A stretch of 64,000 nt of DNA from WTFY01 sp965214675 (lineage in GTDB: Bacteria; Pseudomonadota; Gammaproteobacteria; UBA4575): NCBI GenBank assembly GCA_965214675.1, contig OZ243969.1:1116001-1180000 (forward strand), given 5' to 3'. How positions within the stretch are numbered: position 1 is the stretch's first letter; each line of letters opens with the position of its first letter. Positions 44,280 through 52,718 of this stretch are shown here, piece by piece. The position numbers and the translations under genes are program-made. The notes under the pieces were generated by a model, which saw nothing but the letters and a program-made list of their open reading frames with translations, made no database searches and was not told the DNA's origin.

Positions 44280-45488
44280 ATGTTGACCCGAGAAGTACTT
44301 GAGTTAGTCAAAACACATTTGGAACATTTTGACAGCGTAGCGCTCATTGGCCCGCGACAAGTGGGGAAAACAACACTCGCACGGCAGATTGCAGCTGAGT
44401 GGAGCAGCGGTGCAAAATACCTGGATCTCGAGAATCCTGCAGACCGTCGTCTGCTGGACGACCCAGCAGCCTACTTCTCAACCCATGCCAGTCAGCTGAT
44501 CGTTCTGGATGAGGTCCACCGCGCGCCCGAGATATTCCAGGTTCTCAGAGGACAAATCGACGAACGTCGCCGTATGCTAGGGGAGACCGGGAAGTTCCTG
44601 ATCCTGGGATCGGCATCCATAGACCTGTTGCGCCAGTCGTCAGAAAGTCTCGCAGGCCGGATATGTTATGTGGAATTGGCACCGTTTACGATACGGGAGG
44701 TTTGGCATCAGGGCGCACCCCGGGGGGACAGTTCGGCAAATGAACTGGACCGCCTCTGGGTGCAGGGCGGCTTTCCTTCAAGCTATCTCCTCGGTGATGA
44801 GAGTGTGAGCCTGCGTTGGCGCACTGATTTCATTCAGACGTATTTAGAGCGGGATCTGCCGAAATTCGGTTTGCAAGTTTCCACTGACCGCATGGATCTG
44901 TTCTGGCGCATGATTTCCAACGATCAAGGTGAATTGTTCAATGCACAGCGTTATGCGCGATCCCTGGGGGTGAGCGGGCATACCGTTAGACATTATCTTG
45001 ACGTTCTCCACAAATTACTCATGCTCCGTGTGTTGCGACCTTGGTACGCCAACACAGGCAAGCGTCTCGTCAAGTCACCAAGACCGTATGTACGTGATAG
45101 CGGTATCCTGCACGCACTTCTGGGGCTGCGCAGCATGGATGATCTCCTGTCTCACCCGGTAGCCGGAAAGAGTTGGGAGGGCTTTGTCATCGAAAACCTC
45201 ATTAGTGCCGCCGCCGGGCGGGCAAAACCCTACTTTTATCGCACAGGTGCGGGTGCCGAGGCGGACCTGGTTCTCGAGTTTGCGCCGGGCAAATGCTGGG
45301 CAATCGAAATCAAGCTGTCAAGCGCACCCAGTGTCGACCGGGGATTTTACAACGCAGCAGACGATATCGGTGCAGAACGGCGGATTTTGGTTTACAAGGG
45401 AAAGGACCTGTTTCCCATGCGCCATGGCGTAGAGGCAATGCCCTTGCTTGAAGCCATGAACGAAGTCAGTACAGCGTTAAACGAATGA
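44280..45488 (+). CDS. AAA-type ATPase with DUF4143 domain
   Basis: 402 residues. P-loop GPRQVGKTT at about 24-32, Walker B-type LIVLDEVHRAP near 74-84, sensor-like FLILGSAS, then a C-terminal DUF4143 domain with FNAQRYARSLGVSG and a nuclease-like end (EADLVLEFAPGKCWAIEIK). The nuclease-like ExK element is reminiscent of the PD-(D/E)XK fold. These proteins are common, often horizontally moved, and of unknown function. It lies alone among toxin-antitoxin genes. Confidence 0.85.
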   Translation: MLTREVLELVKTHLEHFDSVALIGPRQVGKTTLARQIAAEWSSGAKYLDLENPADRRLLDDPAAYFSTHASQLIVLDEVHRAPEIFQVLRGQIDERRRMLGETGKFLILGSASIDLLRQSSESLAGRICYVELAPFTIREVWHQGAPRGDSSANELDRLWVQGGFPSSYLLGDESVSLRWRTDFIQTYLERDLPKFGLQVSTDRMDLFWRMISNDQGELFNAQRYARSLGVSGHTVRHYLDVLHKLLMLRVLRPWYANTGKRLVKSPRPYVRDSGILHALLGLRSMDDLLSHPVAGKSWEGFVIENLISAAAGRAKPYFYRTGAGAEADLVLEFAPGKCWAIEIKLSSAPSVDRGFYNAADDIGAERRILVYKGKDLFPMRHGVEAMPLLEAMNEVSTALNE

Positions 45489-45537
45489 GTCCTGAAACCC
45501 GTTACATCCCGCGAAAGCTGTCCTGGATTGACAAGAA

Positions 45538-45818
45538 ATTAAAAGACCCGCTGCATCGATGTAGAGGATTCGGTCCATGCGAAACCAGTCCGTTCCTTCG
45601 ATGCCTCGCGACGAAGTTGCTCCGGGACCGTATGGAAAAGCCGAGACGACCTTAAGCCAGCGACCCTGTGCTGCGAGATGTCGTTCACTTCCTGCGCCAC
45701 TTCCGCCAAATCCTGGTCCTGGCTAAAAATCACTGCCACATCAAATACACCATTACGGGCCATCCGGACAACAGCAAGGCCCGAGCCTCAAGTCGATTCC
45801 TTTCTCAAGCAGACCGGC
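45538..45818 (-). pseudogene. NYN-domain (LabA/DUF88-like) protein remnant with two frameshifts
   Basis: No single frame is intact, but three adjacent minus-strand frames read LLEKGIDLRLG, then LAVVRMARNGVFDVAVIF followed by SQDQDLAEVAQEVNDIS, then AAQGRWLKVVSAFPYG followed by SRGIEGTDWFRMDR. Together these match the C-terminal part of NYN/PIN-like RNase proteins. Frameshifts lie near 45780 and near 45670, and the N-terminal domain is missing. It begins where the upstream lipoprotein gene ends. A decayed gene, or sequencing errors at both points. Confidence 0.7.
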
Positions 45819-45819
45819 T

Positions 45820-46179
45820 CTACAGGTCCACACCCTCGGAAGATTGCACAGCAGGCTTGCGAGGCACTGCCTGACTTCTCTCTTTGCCTATACAGGCATT
45901 CAAAAGCCGAGCCTGCATTTCCTCGGAATAAGGCTGGATCAAGGTAAAGAATGACATCGCCTGCATGGAGAACAGCTTGTGCGCATCCTTGGTGGACGGC
46001 AGTGGGCTTTCATTTGCCAAGTCTTGGACCAGTGCTGCCTTGCACTGTTCCATATTCCCCTCAACAATCCGGTACTTCGGTTCAACGATGGTTACATCGT
46101 TGCCGGGTGCGCCGCATCCTGTCAGGATCGCAATCAGGCAGGCTGCGGGTAATAGCTCAGTTTTCATGTAGTCCCTCAT
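45820..46179 (-). CDS. hypothetical lipoprotein
   Basis: 119 residues from an ATG overlapping the previous stop (ATGA at 46176-46179), or 115 from the ATG at 46167 (MKTELLPAACLIAILTGCG). A lipoprotein signal with lipobox ILTGC is clear. The mature part is hydrophilic with two further cysteines (EQCKAAL, LNACIG). No family recognised. It is translationally coupled to the membrane protein gene upstream. Confidence 0.65.
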   Translation of the reverse strand: MRDYMKTELLPAACLIAILTGCGAPGNDVTIVEPKYRIVEGNMEQCKAALVQDLANESPLPSTKDAHKLFSMQAMSFFTLIQPYSEEMQARLLNACIGKERSQAVPRKPAVQSSEGVDL

Positions 46180-46685
46180 AATTCTTCCTGATTTAATAAC
46201 AAATCAGGCCGCTCCATGAATCTCTGCCACACTCTCTTATCGTTACGGGCCCCTTTGATGTCTTTGGTGGCTGAAAAACCATACAGGCGTGTCATCCACT
46301 CCCAGTAAGGGCGAGGGTCATTCACAGGTGGATTTGGATATTCAATCTTCAACAGGTCCAGTTCCCTGTTTATTTTTCTGTATTTTGACAGCATATGGTT
46401 AGTCATCTTCCCGTGCTCAAGTGCATCATGGGCAATGATCAGTTCTTCTATCTCCGCATGCAGTTTGTAGAACCTTTCTTTCTCTGATGGGAATCTTGAC
46501 CGAAGCCATGAAACATTTATGACTACTAGCATCCCCGTGAAAAACACAATCAGGGCAAAGTATTCAGGCGGACCAATCTGAAAACGATCAATACCCCCAT
46601 TGGATGTTATCCATGAGTAAACCGACCACGCATCTCCAGACATCATAGCTAGTGACACCGTTTGTCTGGCATATTTGAAACCCAT
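46176..46685 (-). CDS. hypothetical single-span membrane protein
   Basis: 169 residues. One hydrophobic segment (YFALIVFFTGMLVVINVSW, about residues 42-60), then a soluble C-terminal helical domain rich in Glu, Lys and Arg with PPVNDPRPYWEWMTRLYG. No family recognised. It overlaps the lipoprotein gene by four bases, so the two form a small envelope operon within the accessory patch. Confidence 0.6.
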   Translation of the reverse strand: MGFKYARQTVSLAMMSGDAWSVYSWITSNGGIDRFQIGPPEYFALIVFFTGMLVVINVSWLRSRFPSEKERFYKLHAEIEELIIAHDALEHGKMTNHMLSKYRKINRELDLLKIEYPNPPVNDPRPYWEWMTRLYGFSATKDIKGARNDKRVWQRFMERPDLLLNQEEL

Positions 46686-46857
46686 CCGCGCATGCTATCC
46701 CCCCTGCTTCTATTGTGTCAAAGGGAGCATTGCGAAGATAAATCGGAGGCCCATATTTGGGCGATAGGCCTTCGTAGTCAAGAGCAGTAACTCTTCACTC
46801 AGCCTTAAACAGAACTAGAAATGGGGCGCTGTAGCGATGGGAATGCCTATGAGACGC

Positions 46858-47631
46858 TCATATCCGGCCCGCCAGTAGACACCCATAAACCCAGTTGTTG
46901 TTGGCATATCCATCAATCATTGTACAGGCGCGTTCAAATATTGGTTGCCACTCGGTACCTGAGTCTCCCTGGCCAAGCCAGCCCAATGCAAGGAGGTCAA
47001 TGCGCTCTTCATCATTCAGACTGTAAAACAAGCCTTCCAAACGTCTGCCGGTAGGCGAATCAAAAGCACGTGACATGTCCTTTACATCAAGCGGCCTGCG
47101 GTCCGAAGCGCGGATAGTCTCTTCAGTTGCCGAGAGGCGATCATACGCACCGACAAGCTCTTCAATTTTATCCCGTTTGATGACCAAGGCGGTGGCAGCG
47201 ACATTGATTTTGTTGGCAACACCATCTGCTCCAATTTGCTGGACATCTATATTCAGCGAGCTATGTGTGACCTTTTCTTCAAGCCTCTGGTCGGCCGTTA
47301 TCAATATCGAATCAGTTGCTTCTGCACAAGCAAGATAGAGGCAGTCATACACAGGGTGGTTAATTTGCACTGCAAGTTGAGCCGCACGTTCGATGAGGTC
47401 GGCAATCGGGAGGAAAACTACTGCTTCCTGAAGCTTTGGGAGTTCGCGGAAATACTCCAAAGGACTGGAAATTTCGTTCTGACGAGCTTTTTTCCAGATT
47501 ACGTTTACATATTCGGCAAACAGGATGTCAGGGGCATACCGTTCAAGCCGATGGGCAAGCAGTAGACGTGCTTCCTCTGAATATACTTCGGATACATACC
47601 ACTTGACGACGATACTGGCGTCGACAGTCAG
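46858..47631 (-). CDS. PIN-domain protein fused to a DUF3775-like domain, CTG start
   Basis: The minus-strand frame runs from a CTG at 47631 to 46858, 257 residues; no ATG, GTG or TTG exists before residue 58, yet the PIN fold begins at residue 2 (TVDASIVVKWYV). The catalytic acids D4, E40 (LFAEYV), D96 (VYDCLYLA) and D114 (ITADQRL) are all present. From about 135 the protein continues as a DUF3775-like domain (IEELVGAYDRLS, then LLALGWLGQGDSGTEW). The CTG overlaps the antitoxin stop as CTGA, where ATGA would be usual. Likely a toxin RNase whose start lowers expression; a mutated ATG is the alternative. Confidence 0.78.
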   Translation of the reverse strand: MTVDASIVVKWYVSEVYSEEARLLLAHRLERYAPDILFAEYVNVIWKKARQNEISSPLEYFRELPKLQEAVVFLPIADLIERAAQLAVQINHPVYDCLYLACAEATDSILITADQRLEEKVTHSSLNIDVQQIGADGVANKINVAATALVIKRDKIEELVGAYDRLSATEETIRASDRRPLDVKDMSRAFDSPTGRRLEGLFYSLNDEERIDLLALGWLGQGDSGTEWQPIFERACTMIDGYANNNWVYGCLLAGRI

Positions 47632-47870
47632 CTTCGCCTATCGCGATCCTGCCGAAGAAGTTCAACGCTGTCAGTTTGAGCCTTGTTCATGGTTGCATTG
47701 GCGATCCGGGCTGTACGCTCCCGGAATATAGCCATGTTAAGGCGAGGGTTGACTCTTTGAGCAAGCACATGATGCAACTCATCCTCCAGGGAACGCTTAT
47801 TTGCTTTGGCCTGTGCTTTCAGTGCATCGATCGTCTGTTCATCAAGCTTTCGGATTACTACTTCGCACAT
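47628..47870 (-). CDS. FitA/VapB-type ribbon-helix-helix antitoxin
   Basis: From the ATG at 47870 (MCEVVIRKLDEQTIDALKAQ) it has 80 residues; an upstream reading to 47897 adds nine. The N-terminal RHH pattern VVIRKLDEQTIDALKAQAKA followed by KRSLEDELHHVL is typical of FitA-like antitoxins; the C-terminal half is basic and would wrap the PIN toxin. It overlaps the toxin gene by four bases and should repress the operon. Confidence 0.82.
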   Translation of the reverse strand: MCEVVIRKLDEQTIDALKAQAKANKRSLEDELHHVLAQRVNPRLNMAIFRERTARIANATMNKAQTDSVELLRQDRDRRS

Positions 47871-48200
47871 TGTTTGTATCCTCTCAAAAGCCATCATTCC
47901 TAACCCTGACCAAATAAATAGCAGCTGGAGCTATGTTGCCCTTGAAGTCAGCACCTCTTGCAACCATCAATGATGCACATTATCAGGCATTGCCCTGTAT
48001 TCCAGCAAGAAGGTGACCCGTCCGAAATCATTTGTCTGCGAACCCGTTAACACGTCATACGCATTTTGCAGGAGTTCCAACACGCAGGACATCTTCCACA
48101 AGTTAAGTTATGTATTTTTGTTATATATTCCTGTAACATTTGCGACGTAAATCAGTACAGATTTCCAATTACATCCAACCTCACTCAAACTAATTTGGCT
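47871..48200. other. intergenic region upstream of the antitoxin and DUF4156 genes
   Basis: About 330 bases between divergent genes. It should contain both promoters. No gene or clear operator was recognised. Confidence 0.4.
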
Positions 48201-48530
48201 ATGAAATCCAAACTGCATATTACAGCCCTGGTCGTAGCAAGCCTGCTGGCCCTGTCCTCCTGCGAAACCATCGAGTTGACACATGAAGGGGAAAAGGCCC
48301 GTGTCCTGAGCCCTGATGACGTGAAAAACTGCCAGAAGAACGGTGCAACGGCAGTCAGTATCAGCGAGGAATATCTGGGTTTCGTACCGAAACAGGCATC
48401 CACGATTGCCAACCAGTTACAACGCATGGCGCGCAACAGCGTGATTCACATGGGGGGTGACACCGTCGTGCCCATGTCGAAAGTGGATCGCGGGCAACAG
48501 ACGTTTGCCGTCTTTCGCTGTATCCCCTGA
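48201..48530 (+). CDS. DUF4156-like lipoprotein
   Basis: From the ATG at 48201 (MKSKLHITALVVASLLALSSC) it has 109 residues. The lipobox is LALSSC. The mature part has a second cysteine pair (KNCQKNG, VFRCIP) and the pattern ARNSVIHMGGDTVVP near the C terminus, which fits DUF4156 (YjeI-like) lipoproteins with LRN-A-x-GG-N/D motifs. Envelope function unknown. The longer frame from 48066 is unlikely because it would hide the signal peptide. Convergent with the bufferin operon. Confidence 0.75.
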   Translation: MKSKLHITALVVASLLALSSCETIELTHEGEKARVLSPDDVKNCQKNGATAVSISEEYLGFVPKQASTIANQLQRMARNSVIHMGGDTVVPMSKVDRGQQTFAVFRCIP

Positions 48531-48549
48531 CACGGCTGAATTTTATCAA

Positions 48550-48568
48550 CCCTGATTCTCTATCAGGG
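48550..48568. terminator. hairpin between convergent genes
   Basis: CCCTGAT (48550-48556) pairs with ATCAGGG (48562-48568) around a five-base loop, 20 bases after the DUF4156 gene and about 70 after the DUF2063 gene on the other strand. No strong T tract follows, so its role as terminator is tentative. Confidence 0.4.
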
Positions 48569-48639
48569 CGAACCCTTATTAGTTCGGTGTAGTCCGGCAG
48601 AGCAAAGCGCTCATCGCCAAATGCTGAAACAAACAGGTA

Positions 48640-49491
48640 TCAGGATCCGGTCTTGAGACCGCAGAAGAATTCCTGGGCAGTCCATTGCTGGAACCACTCG
48701 CCGAGATTCGCCATAATCTTGTCCATATCGACACCCGCTTGCTGGGCACAGTTCTCCAAGGCTTCCCCCAATCGCTTGCCTTCCTTGAGCTGCGACAGCA
48801 GGAGATAGCTTTCATATTCCAGATCTTCGCGCCACACCCGGTAATTGCAGCGATACACCACCACAAAGGACTTCTGGGCTTCTGGGATATCCATATGCTT
48901 GTTTTCATTCACCGCTGTCATATAGGCATTGACCGGATAATCCAGCTCCAGCAGATACAGCGCCGGGTTAAACTCGAGACAAATTTCGGGCCATTGCTCA
49001 CCCGGAACGTTCTGTATCGCCTCCGTAGAGATCTTATCCTTGTGCGGTGCATCAAAGACATCCTCCATCAGACGCTCGACCGTAGCCACCGCAACTACAA
49101 AAGGCTGGTGCGGAATCTCGTCGGCCTCATTACGCAGGTACTGCGGGAATTTGACGCTCAGGCGGTTCAGGTTGTAGTACGTCGAGGGATGTCGTGTGAC
49201 GTAGTCACGGACCGCCTGTGCGAAACGCTCGACTCCCAACAGGTGCTCCACTGTCGGATACTCCCCTGACATGATCTCGATAAACCGCCAGAAATACATG
49301 TCGGCGTAGACCGAGATGCGCTCCAACGGGGTCAGTTTTTCGGAAGGCAGTACGGTTTGTTCTAGATCGTATGCGGCATCGTTTCCGGGCTTGGAATTCG
49401 CCTCGACTCCAGCCTCGGCACCCTGCGGGTGACTGATGACCGAATACATCCACTGTTCGAGGCTTTCCAGCCCCGAATCATCACGAGGCAT
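48640..49491 (-). CDS. bufC: DUF2063 family RiPP partner protein (BufC/HvfC-like)
   Basis: 283 residues. The N-terminal DUF2063 domain shows LTPLERISVYADMYFWRFIEIMSGEYPTVEHLLG (split over about 53-86), the HvfC/BufC pattern, then a C-terminal helical region. In bufferin systems this partner recognises the precursor and assists the MNIO enzyme. Its start overlaps the MNIO gene by 11 bases. The symbol is by analogy with the Caulobacter buf operon. Confidence 0.83.
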   Translation of the reverse strand: MPRDDSGLESLEQWMYSVISHPQGAEAGVEANSKPGNDAAYDLEQTVLPSEKLTPLERISVYADMYFWRFIEIMSGEYPTVEHLLGVERFAQAVRDYVTRHPSTYYNLNRLSVKFPQYLRNEADEIPHQPFVVAVATVERLMEDVFDAPHKDKISTEAIQNVPGEQWPEICLEFNPALYLLELDYPVNAYMTAVNENKHMDIPEAQKSFVVVYRCNYRVWREDLEYESYLLLSQLKEGKRLGEALENCAQQAGVDMDKIMANLGEWFQQWTAQEFFCGLKTGS

Positions 49492-50332
49492 GGCGTAACT
49501 CGGTCATGTCGCGGAATTTTGCCGCCTTCATGACCTCGGCATGGACCTCATCGAACGACGGAATATTAGCATCCCACTCAAGCAGCGTTGCACGGTTTCC
49601 TGCACGGCGGTGTACCTCGGCATAGAGGTCCCACACGGGGTCAATGACCCGACCGTCATGCGTATCAATGCAATGTGTACCCCTGTCTGTATGTCCGGCC
49701 AGATGAATCTGCACCACCCGGTCGTAAGGCATCGCCTCCAGATAGGCCTGGGCATCCAGCCCGTGATTGCGACACGTGACGTAGACGTTGTTGACATCCA
49801 GCAGCAAGCCGCAGTCGGATTCCACAGCCATGCGGGCCAGGAATTCCTCCTCGGCCATGGTGGAGCTTGCAAAAGTCAGGTAGGTCGAAGGGTTTTCCAG
49901 TACCAGTGGACGCTCCAGGAAATCCTGAACGGTACGAATCCGATCCACCAGGAACTTCAGGCTCTCTTCATTGTATGGCAAGGGATAGAGGTCGTGACCG
50001 TTTCGTCCATGTACCCCGGTCCAGCAGACATGGTCTCCCAGCCAGTGAGCATTCACCCGTTTGGCCAGGGTTTTCAGTTTTGACAGGTAGTCAAAGTCAA
50101 TGGGGTCCGTACTGCCAATCGACATGGACACCCCATGCATGACAATCGGATAGCGCTCGGCAATCTGGTCCAGCACACGTACGGGATTCCCATCAGTCTC
50201 CATGAAGTTCTCGGACATGATCTCGAACCAGTCGATTTGCGGCCACTGTTCAAGAATGTGGTTGAAATGGACTGTACGCAGCCCGATTCCGAGCCCAAGA
50301 TCAGGAAAGCCCCAGCGGTTTTCTACAGACAC
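49481..50332 (-). CDS. bufB: DUF692 multinuclear non-haem iron oxidase (BufB/HvfB-like)
   Basis: The start is taken as a GTG at 50332 (MSVENRWGFPDLGLGIGLR) with AAGGTAG seven bases upstream, giving 283 residues; a TTG at 50398 would add 22. Seen: LGIGLRTVHFNHIL, WFEIMSENFM, VMHGVSMSIGS, LGDHVCWTG, LVLENPSTYL, LLLDVNNVYV, VVQIHLAGHTD and LLEWDANIP, which carry the His, Asp, Asn and Glu iron ligands of the MNIO family. It modifies cysteines of the precursor peptide, in bufferins to thiooxazoles that bind copper. Between bufA-like and bufC-like genes. Confidence 0.9.
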   Translation of the reverse strand: MSVENRWGFPDLGLGIGLRTVHFNHILEQWPQIDWFEIMSENFMETDGNPVRVLDQIAERYPIVMHGVSMSIGSTDPIDFDYLSKLKTLAKRVNAHWLGDHVCWTGVHGRNGHDLYPLPYNEESLKFLVDRIRTVQDFLERPLVLENPSTYLTFASSTMAEEEFLARMAVESDCGLLLDVNNVYVTCRNHGLDAQAYLEAMPYDRVVQIHLAGHTDRGTHCIDTHDGRVIDPVWDLYAEVHRRAGNRATLLEWDANIPSFDEVHAEVMKAAKFRDMTELRHAS

Positions 50333-50492
50333 AGAAACTACCTTGTGAATGAGATTTGTCTGGTAAACATGGTACCAGTATAGAAAGTATTCAAGCAATC
50401 GACGAGGGCATGCTGAATCCAGCAGCCCTGTCGATGCTTAAATCGTTTTAGGTTAAGTCAGAACTTTACAACGAACGTGTATTAAGTACTGC

Positions 50493-50870
50493 TTATCCTT
50501 CCATGTGGCTGGGGTCTACCGGTAGCTGGCAACCGCCCTTGCCTTTACATGAGTTCTTGCCGGCACAGCCGTGATCACCTGACTTGCAGCCACCCTGGCA
50601 TTTACAGGCATTCTGGCCCTTGCAGGCATGCTTCTCATACGTGTGGGCTGGGTCACAACCACCTTTACCCTTGCATGAGTTCTTACCGGCGCAACCGTGG
50701 TCACTCGACTTACAACCACCTTTGCCTTTACATTCATTCTGACCTTTGCAGCTATGCTTCGGACAACCAGAATCTGGGTCACCAGCCAAGGCAACCGTCT
50801 GGCTTCCTGCCACCATTCCAGCTGCTGCAGCCACCATCAGTTTATTAAAATCACGACGCTTCATGTCCAT
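50493..50870 (-). CDS. bufA2: bufferin-type cysteine-rich precursor (BufA2-like) with twin-arginine leader
   Basis: 125 residues. The leader MDMKRRDFNKLMVAAAAGM has a twin-arginine motif (KRRDFNK) and ends near ALAGD, so export by Tat is likely, unlike the usual Sec leader of bufferins. The mature peptide has 14 cysteines in two copies of a roughly 40-residue repeat (about residues 36-72 and 83-114) built of CKGQNxC, CKGKGGC and HGCAGKNSC units. One CKC occurs at 89-91. This composition matches BufA2-type copper-binding RiPP precursors. MNIO and DUF2063 genes follow on the same strand after 160 bases, which supports the role. Confidence 0.85.
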   Translation of the reverse strand: MDMKRRDFNKLMVAAAAGMVAGSQTVALAGDPDSGCPKHSCKGQNECKGKGGCKSSDHGCAGKNSCKGKGGCDPAHTYEKHACKGQNACKCQGGCKSGDHGCAGKNSCKGKGGCQLPVDPSHMEG

Positions 50871-51145
50871 CGTTTATAACCTCCAACAATTTTTATGTGT
50901 GCCTTGCAGTGCAAGGTGCAATTTCTATCTACAGAAACGATTTATTGAACTTAGGGATTATACAGAATTGAGACAGGAGTTGGCGAAAAATACCGGATAT
51001 GAGCTATCTATAGTTGGATTTGAAATATCAATCTCTTGATAAGGAAAGGTTCAGTCGACCGTGACCTTTTACAGCCTCATTAAAATCTATGAAACATGAC
51101 TTGCCGTAATCTCTCTCGTGATAGAACCACCGGATACATAAAACG
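50871..51145. other. upstream region of the bufferin operon
   Basis: About 275 bases between the terminator of the FadL-like gene and the precursor start. On the minus strand a TATAAT at 50957-50962 lies about 87 bases before the ATG and is the best -10 candidate; its -35 is weak. No gene seen. Confidence 0.4.
50957..50962 (-). promoter_or_regulatory. candidate -10 box for the bufferin operon
   Basis: Perfect TATAAT on the minus strand, 87 bases before the bufA-like ATG. No good -35 at 16-18 bases upstream (best TCGCCA at 18), so an activator may be needed. Confidence 0.35.
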
Positions 51146-51174
51146 AAAAAGGGTGGCACTAGGCCACCCTTTTT
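51146..51174. terminator. bidirectional Rho-independent terminator
   Basis: AAAAA, then GGGTGGC (51151-51157), loop ACTAG, then GCCACCC (51163-51169), then TTTTT. Perfect seven-base GC-rich stem with T tracts on both strands, 26 bases after the FadL-like stop. It separates that gene from the bufferin operon. Confidence 0.9.
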
Positions 51175-51200
51175 CAGTACAAAAGACTACTGATTTTCTA

Positions 51201-52718
51201 TCAGTATTGGAAGTTCCAGGTCAGCGCAAAGCCTGCGTGCCATGACCAGACGTCTGCAGCCGTAACAGTTGATTGTCCGTCAAAAGGTTCTAAACCTGGC
51301 ACGTTAGCAGTTTGTACAGGACCAGCACTGTAGTGATTGCGCTCCTTGAATTGCACACCTACGTGGCCATCAATGTTCAGGAACGGGGCCAGAAAGCCCA
51401 TATACCCTACGCCCAGCGTGGCACGGTGACGGTAAATCACCTCAGTCTGCGAGGCCTGCAAATATTCAAGTACAGATTGTCCAAGATGCAAAGGACCACC
51501 CATGCCTTCATCATTACTTCTACCTACAGGTATGACATTACAAGTCGTCGATGATGAACACACATAAGGCAGACTTTTAACACGGTCAGCATCTCGATCT
51601 GTTGGGTCATCTGCATAGCCATATCCGGCACGGAAGCGCCAGTTACCCATCTTCATCTGAGCGCCGACACTGTAGACCATCTGATCTTCATAAACATCAC
51701 CCCAGAAGTCGGCCTCTTCCCAGTTCTTCCACATGATGTCTGCAGCTACTAGTAGGTTCCCATCCATAAAGGTTTCATTGGAAATACCGATACCAAGGGT
51801 ACGTGGCTCCTCAATGGGAACAGAAGCATAGCGTACCGGTCCAGTGTCTCCATATCCTTCAAATGCACCGTCGTTTTCCACATCAAAAGCAGGTACAGCA
51901 ACCATATCATCAAAGACATGCTGCAGCTCCGTCATATAGAACAAGCCCAATCGGGTACCTGGCACGATATCGTCATAGGTAATACCTAATGTACCGCGCA
52001 TTCCAGTGTCATGGGTTACGCCTGAAGTCCCGGCGAGACCCAGGTCCAGGTAGGCGTACGTGACAGTGGCCGCACCACCGATAGATACCTGTTCATTCAA
52101 CTCCCAACCAAGAGAGAAGTTGGCACCAAGTACAATAAACTCTGCACCGAGTCCAAGGGTCTCTTCCACATGGCGGAATTCCACACCGATACCCGATACC
52201 GCTGTCAGGCCAGCACCCAGTACTGCGGGCAAGCCTAACGGTCTCAAATCCTGGGTCACCCCCACTTGAGGAACGATGTAGCCTTCGTTACCGTTAACTG
52301 CATCGTCAAACGTCGCATTACTTATACAAGAGGGTACATCAGTACATGCTATAGCAGATCCGCCATGCCTAGGACGCAGCCTATTCGGTGCATAGGTATC
52401 AATGACTCCTTGAGGTACTGAACCCGCAAATGTCGGAAGGGCAAAAGCACCAGAGTGATCCAGCCGTACTTCCGGTTTGTAGTACGTGGCACCAAATGTG
52501 AATTCAGTACCCGTCCAGTCGGTCAATGCGGCAGGGTTACCAAAGATTGCCGACACGTTATCCAGCGGCTTGGCGATACTCGTACCAGCCATACCTGCTG
52601 AACGTGGCGCCAGCACATTGTGCAGGTCGTAGCCATACGGCCCCGCATAGGCAGTTCCTGATATCGCAAGTGAGGCCAACAGCCCCATTGCCAACCACCG
52701 ATTAAAAACTTTCCTCAT
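51201..52718 (-). CDS. FadL/TodX-family outer membrane hydrocarbon or fatty-acid channel
   Basis: 505 residues with a Sec signal peptide (cleaved near GTAYAG) followed by the FadL hatch start YGYDLHNVLAPRSAGMAGTSIA and the NVSAIFGNPAALT motif (NPA), then a long beta-barrel ending in LTWNFQY, with a terminal aromatic residue as barrels have. Two cysteine pairs in loops (about residues 125-132 and 395-403). It lets hydrophobic compounds cross the outer membrane. RBS GGGAGG precedes. On the same strand downstream of the AlkB/GST genes, it fits a hydrocarbon uptake role. Confidence 0.88.
   Translation of the reverse strand: MRKVFNRWLAMGLLASLAISGTAYAGPYGYDLHNVLAPRSAGMAGTSIAKPLDNVSAIFGNPAALTDWTGTEFTFGATYYKPEVRLDHSGAFALPTFAGSVPQGVIDTYAPNRLRPRHGGSAIACTDVPSCISNATFDDAVNGNEGYIVPQVGVTQDLRPLGLPAVLGAGLTAVSGIGVEFRHVEETLGLGAEFIVLGANFSLGWELNEQVSIGGAATVTYAYLDLGLAGTSGVTHDTGMRGTLGITYDDIVPGTRLGLFYMTELQHVFDDMVAVPAFDVENDGAFEGYGDTGPVRYASVPIEEPRTLGIGISNETFMDGNLLVAADIMWKNWEEADFWGDVYEDQMVYSVGAQMKMGNWRFRAGYGYADDPTDRDADRVKSLPYVCSSSTTCNVIPVGRSNDEGMGGPLHLGQSVLEYLQASQTEVIYRHRATLGVGYMGFLAPFLNIDGHVGVQFKERNHYSAGPVQTANVPGLEPFDGQSTVTAADVWSWHAGFALTWNFQY

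Noticed and set aside
50493..50870. Metallothionein as identity of the cysteine-rich protein
   Set aside because: An export leader and adjacent DUF692 and DUF2063 genes point to a bufferin precursor instead of a cytoplasmic metallothionein.
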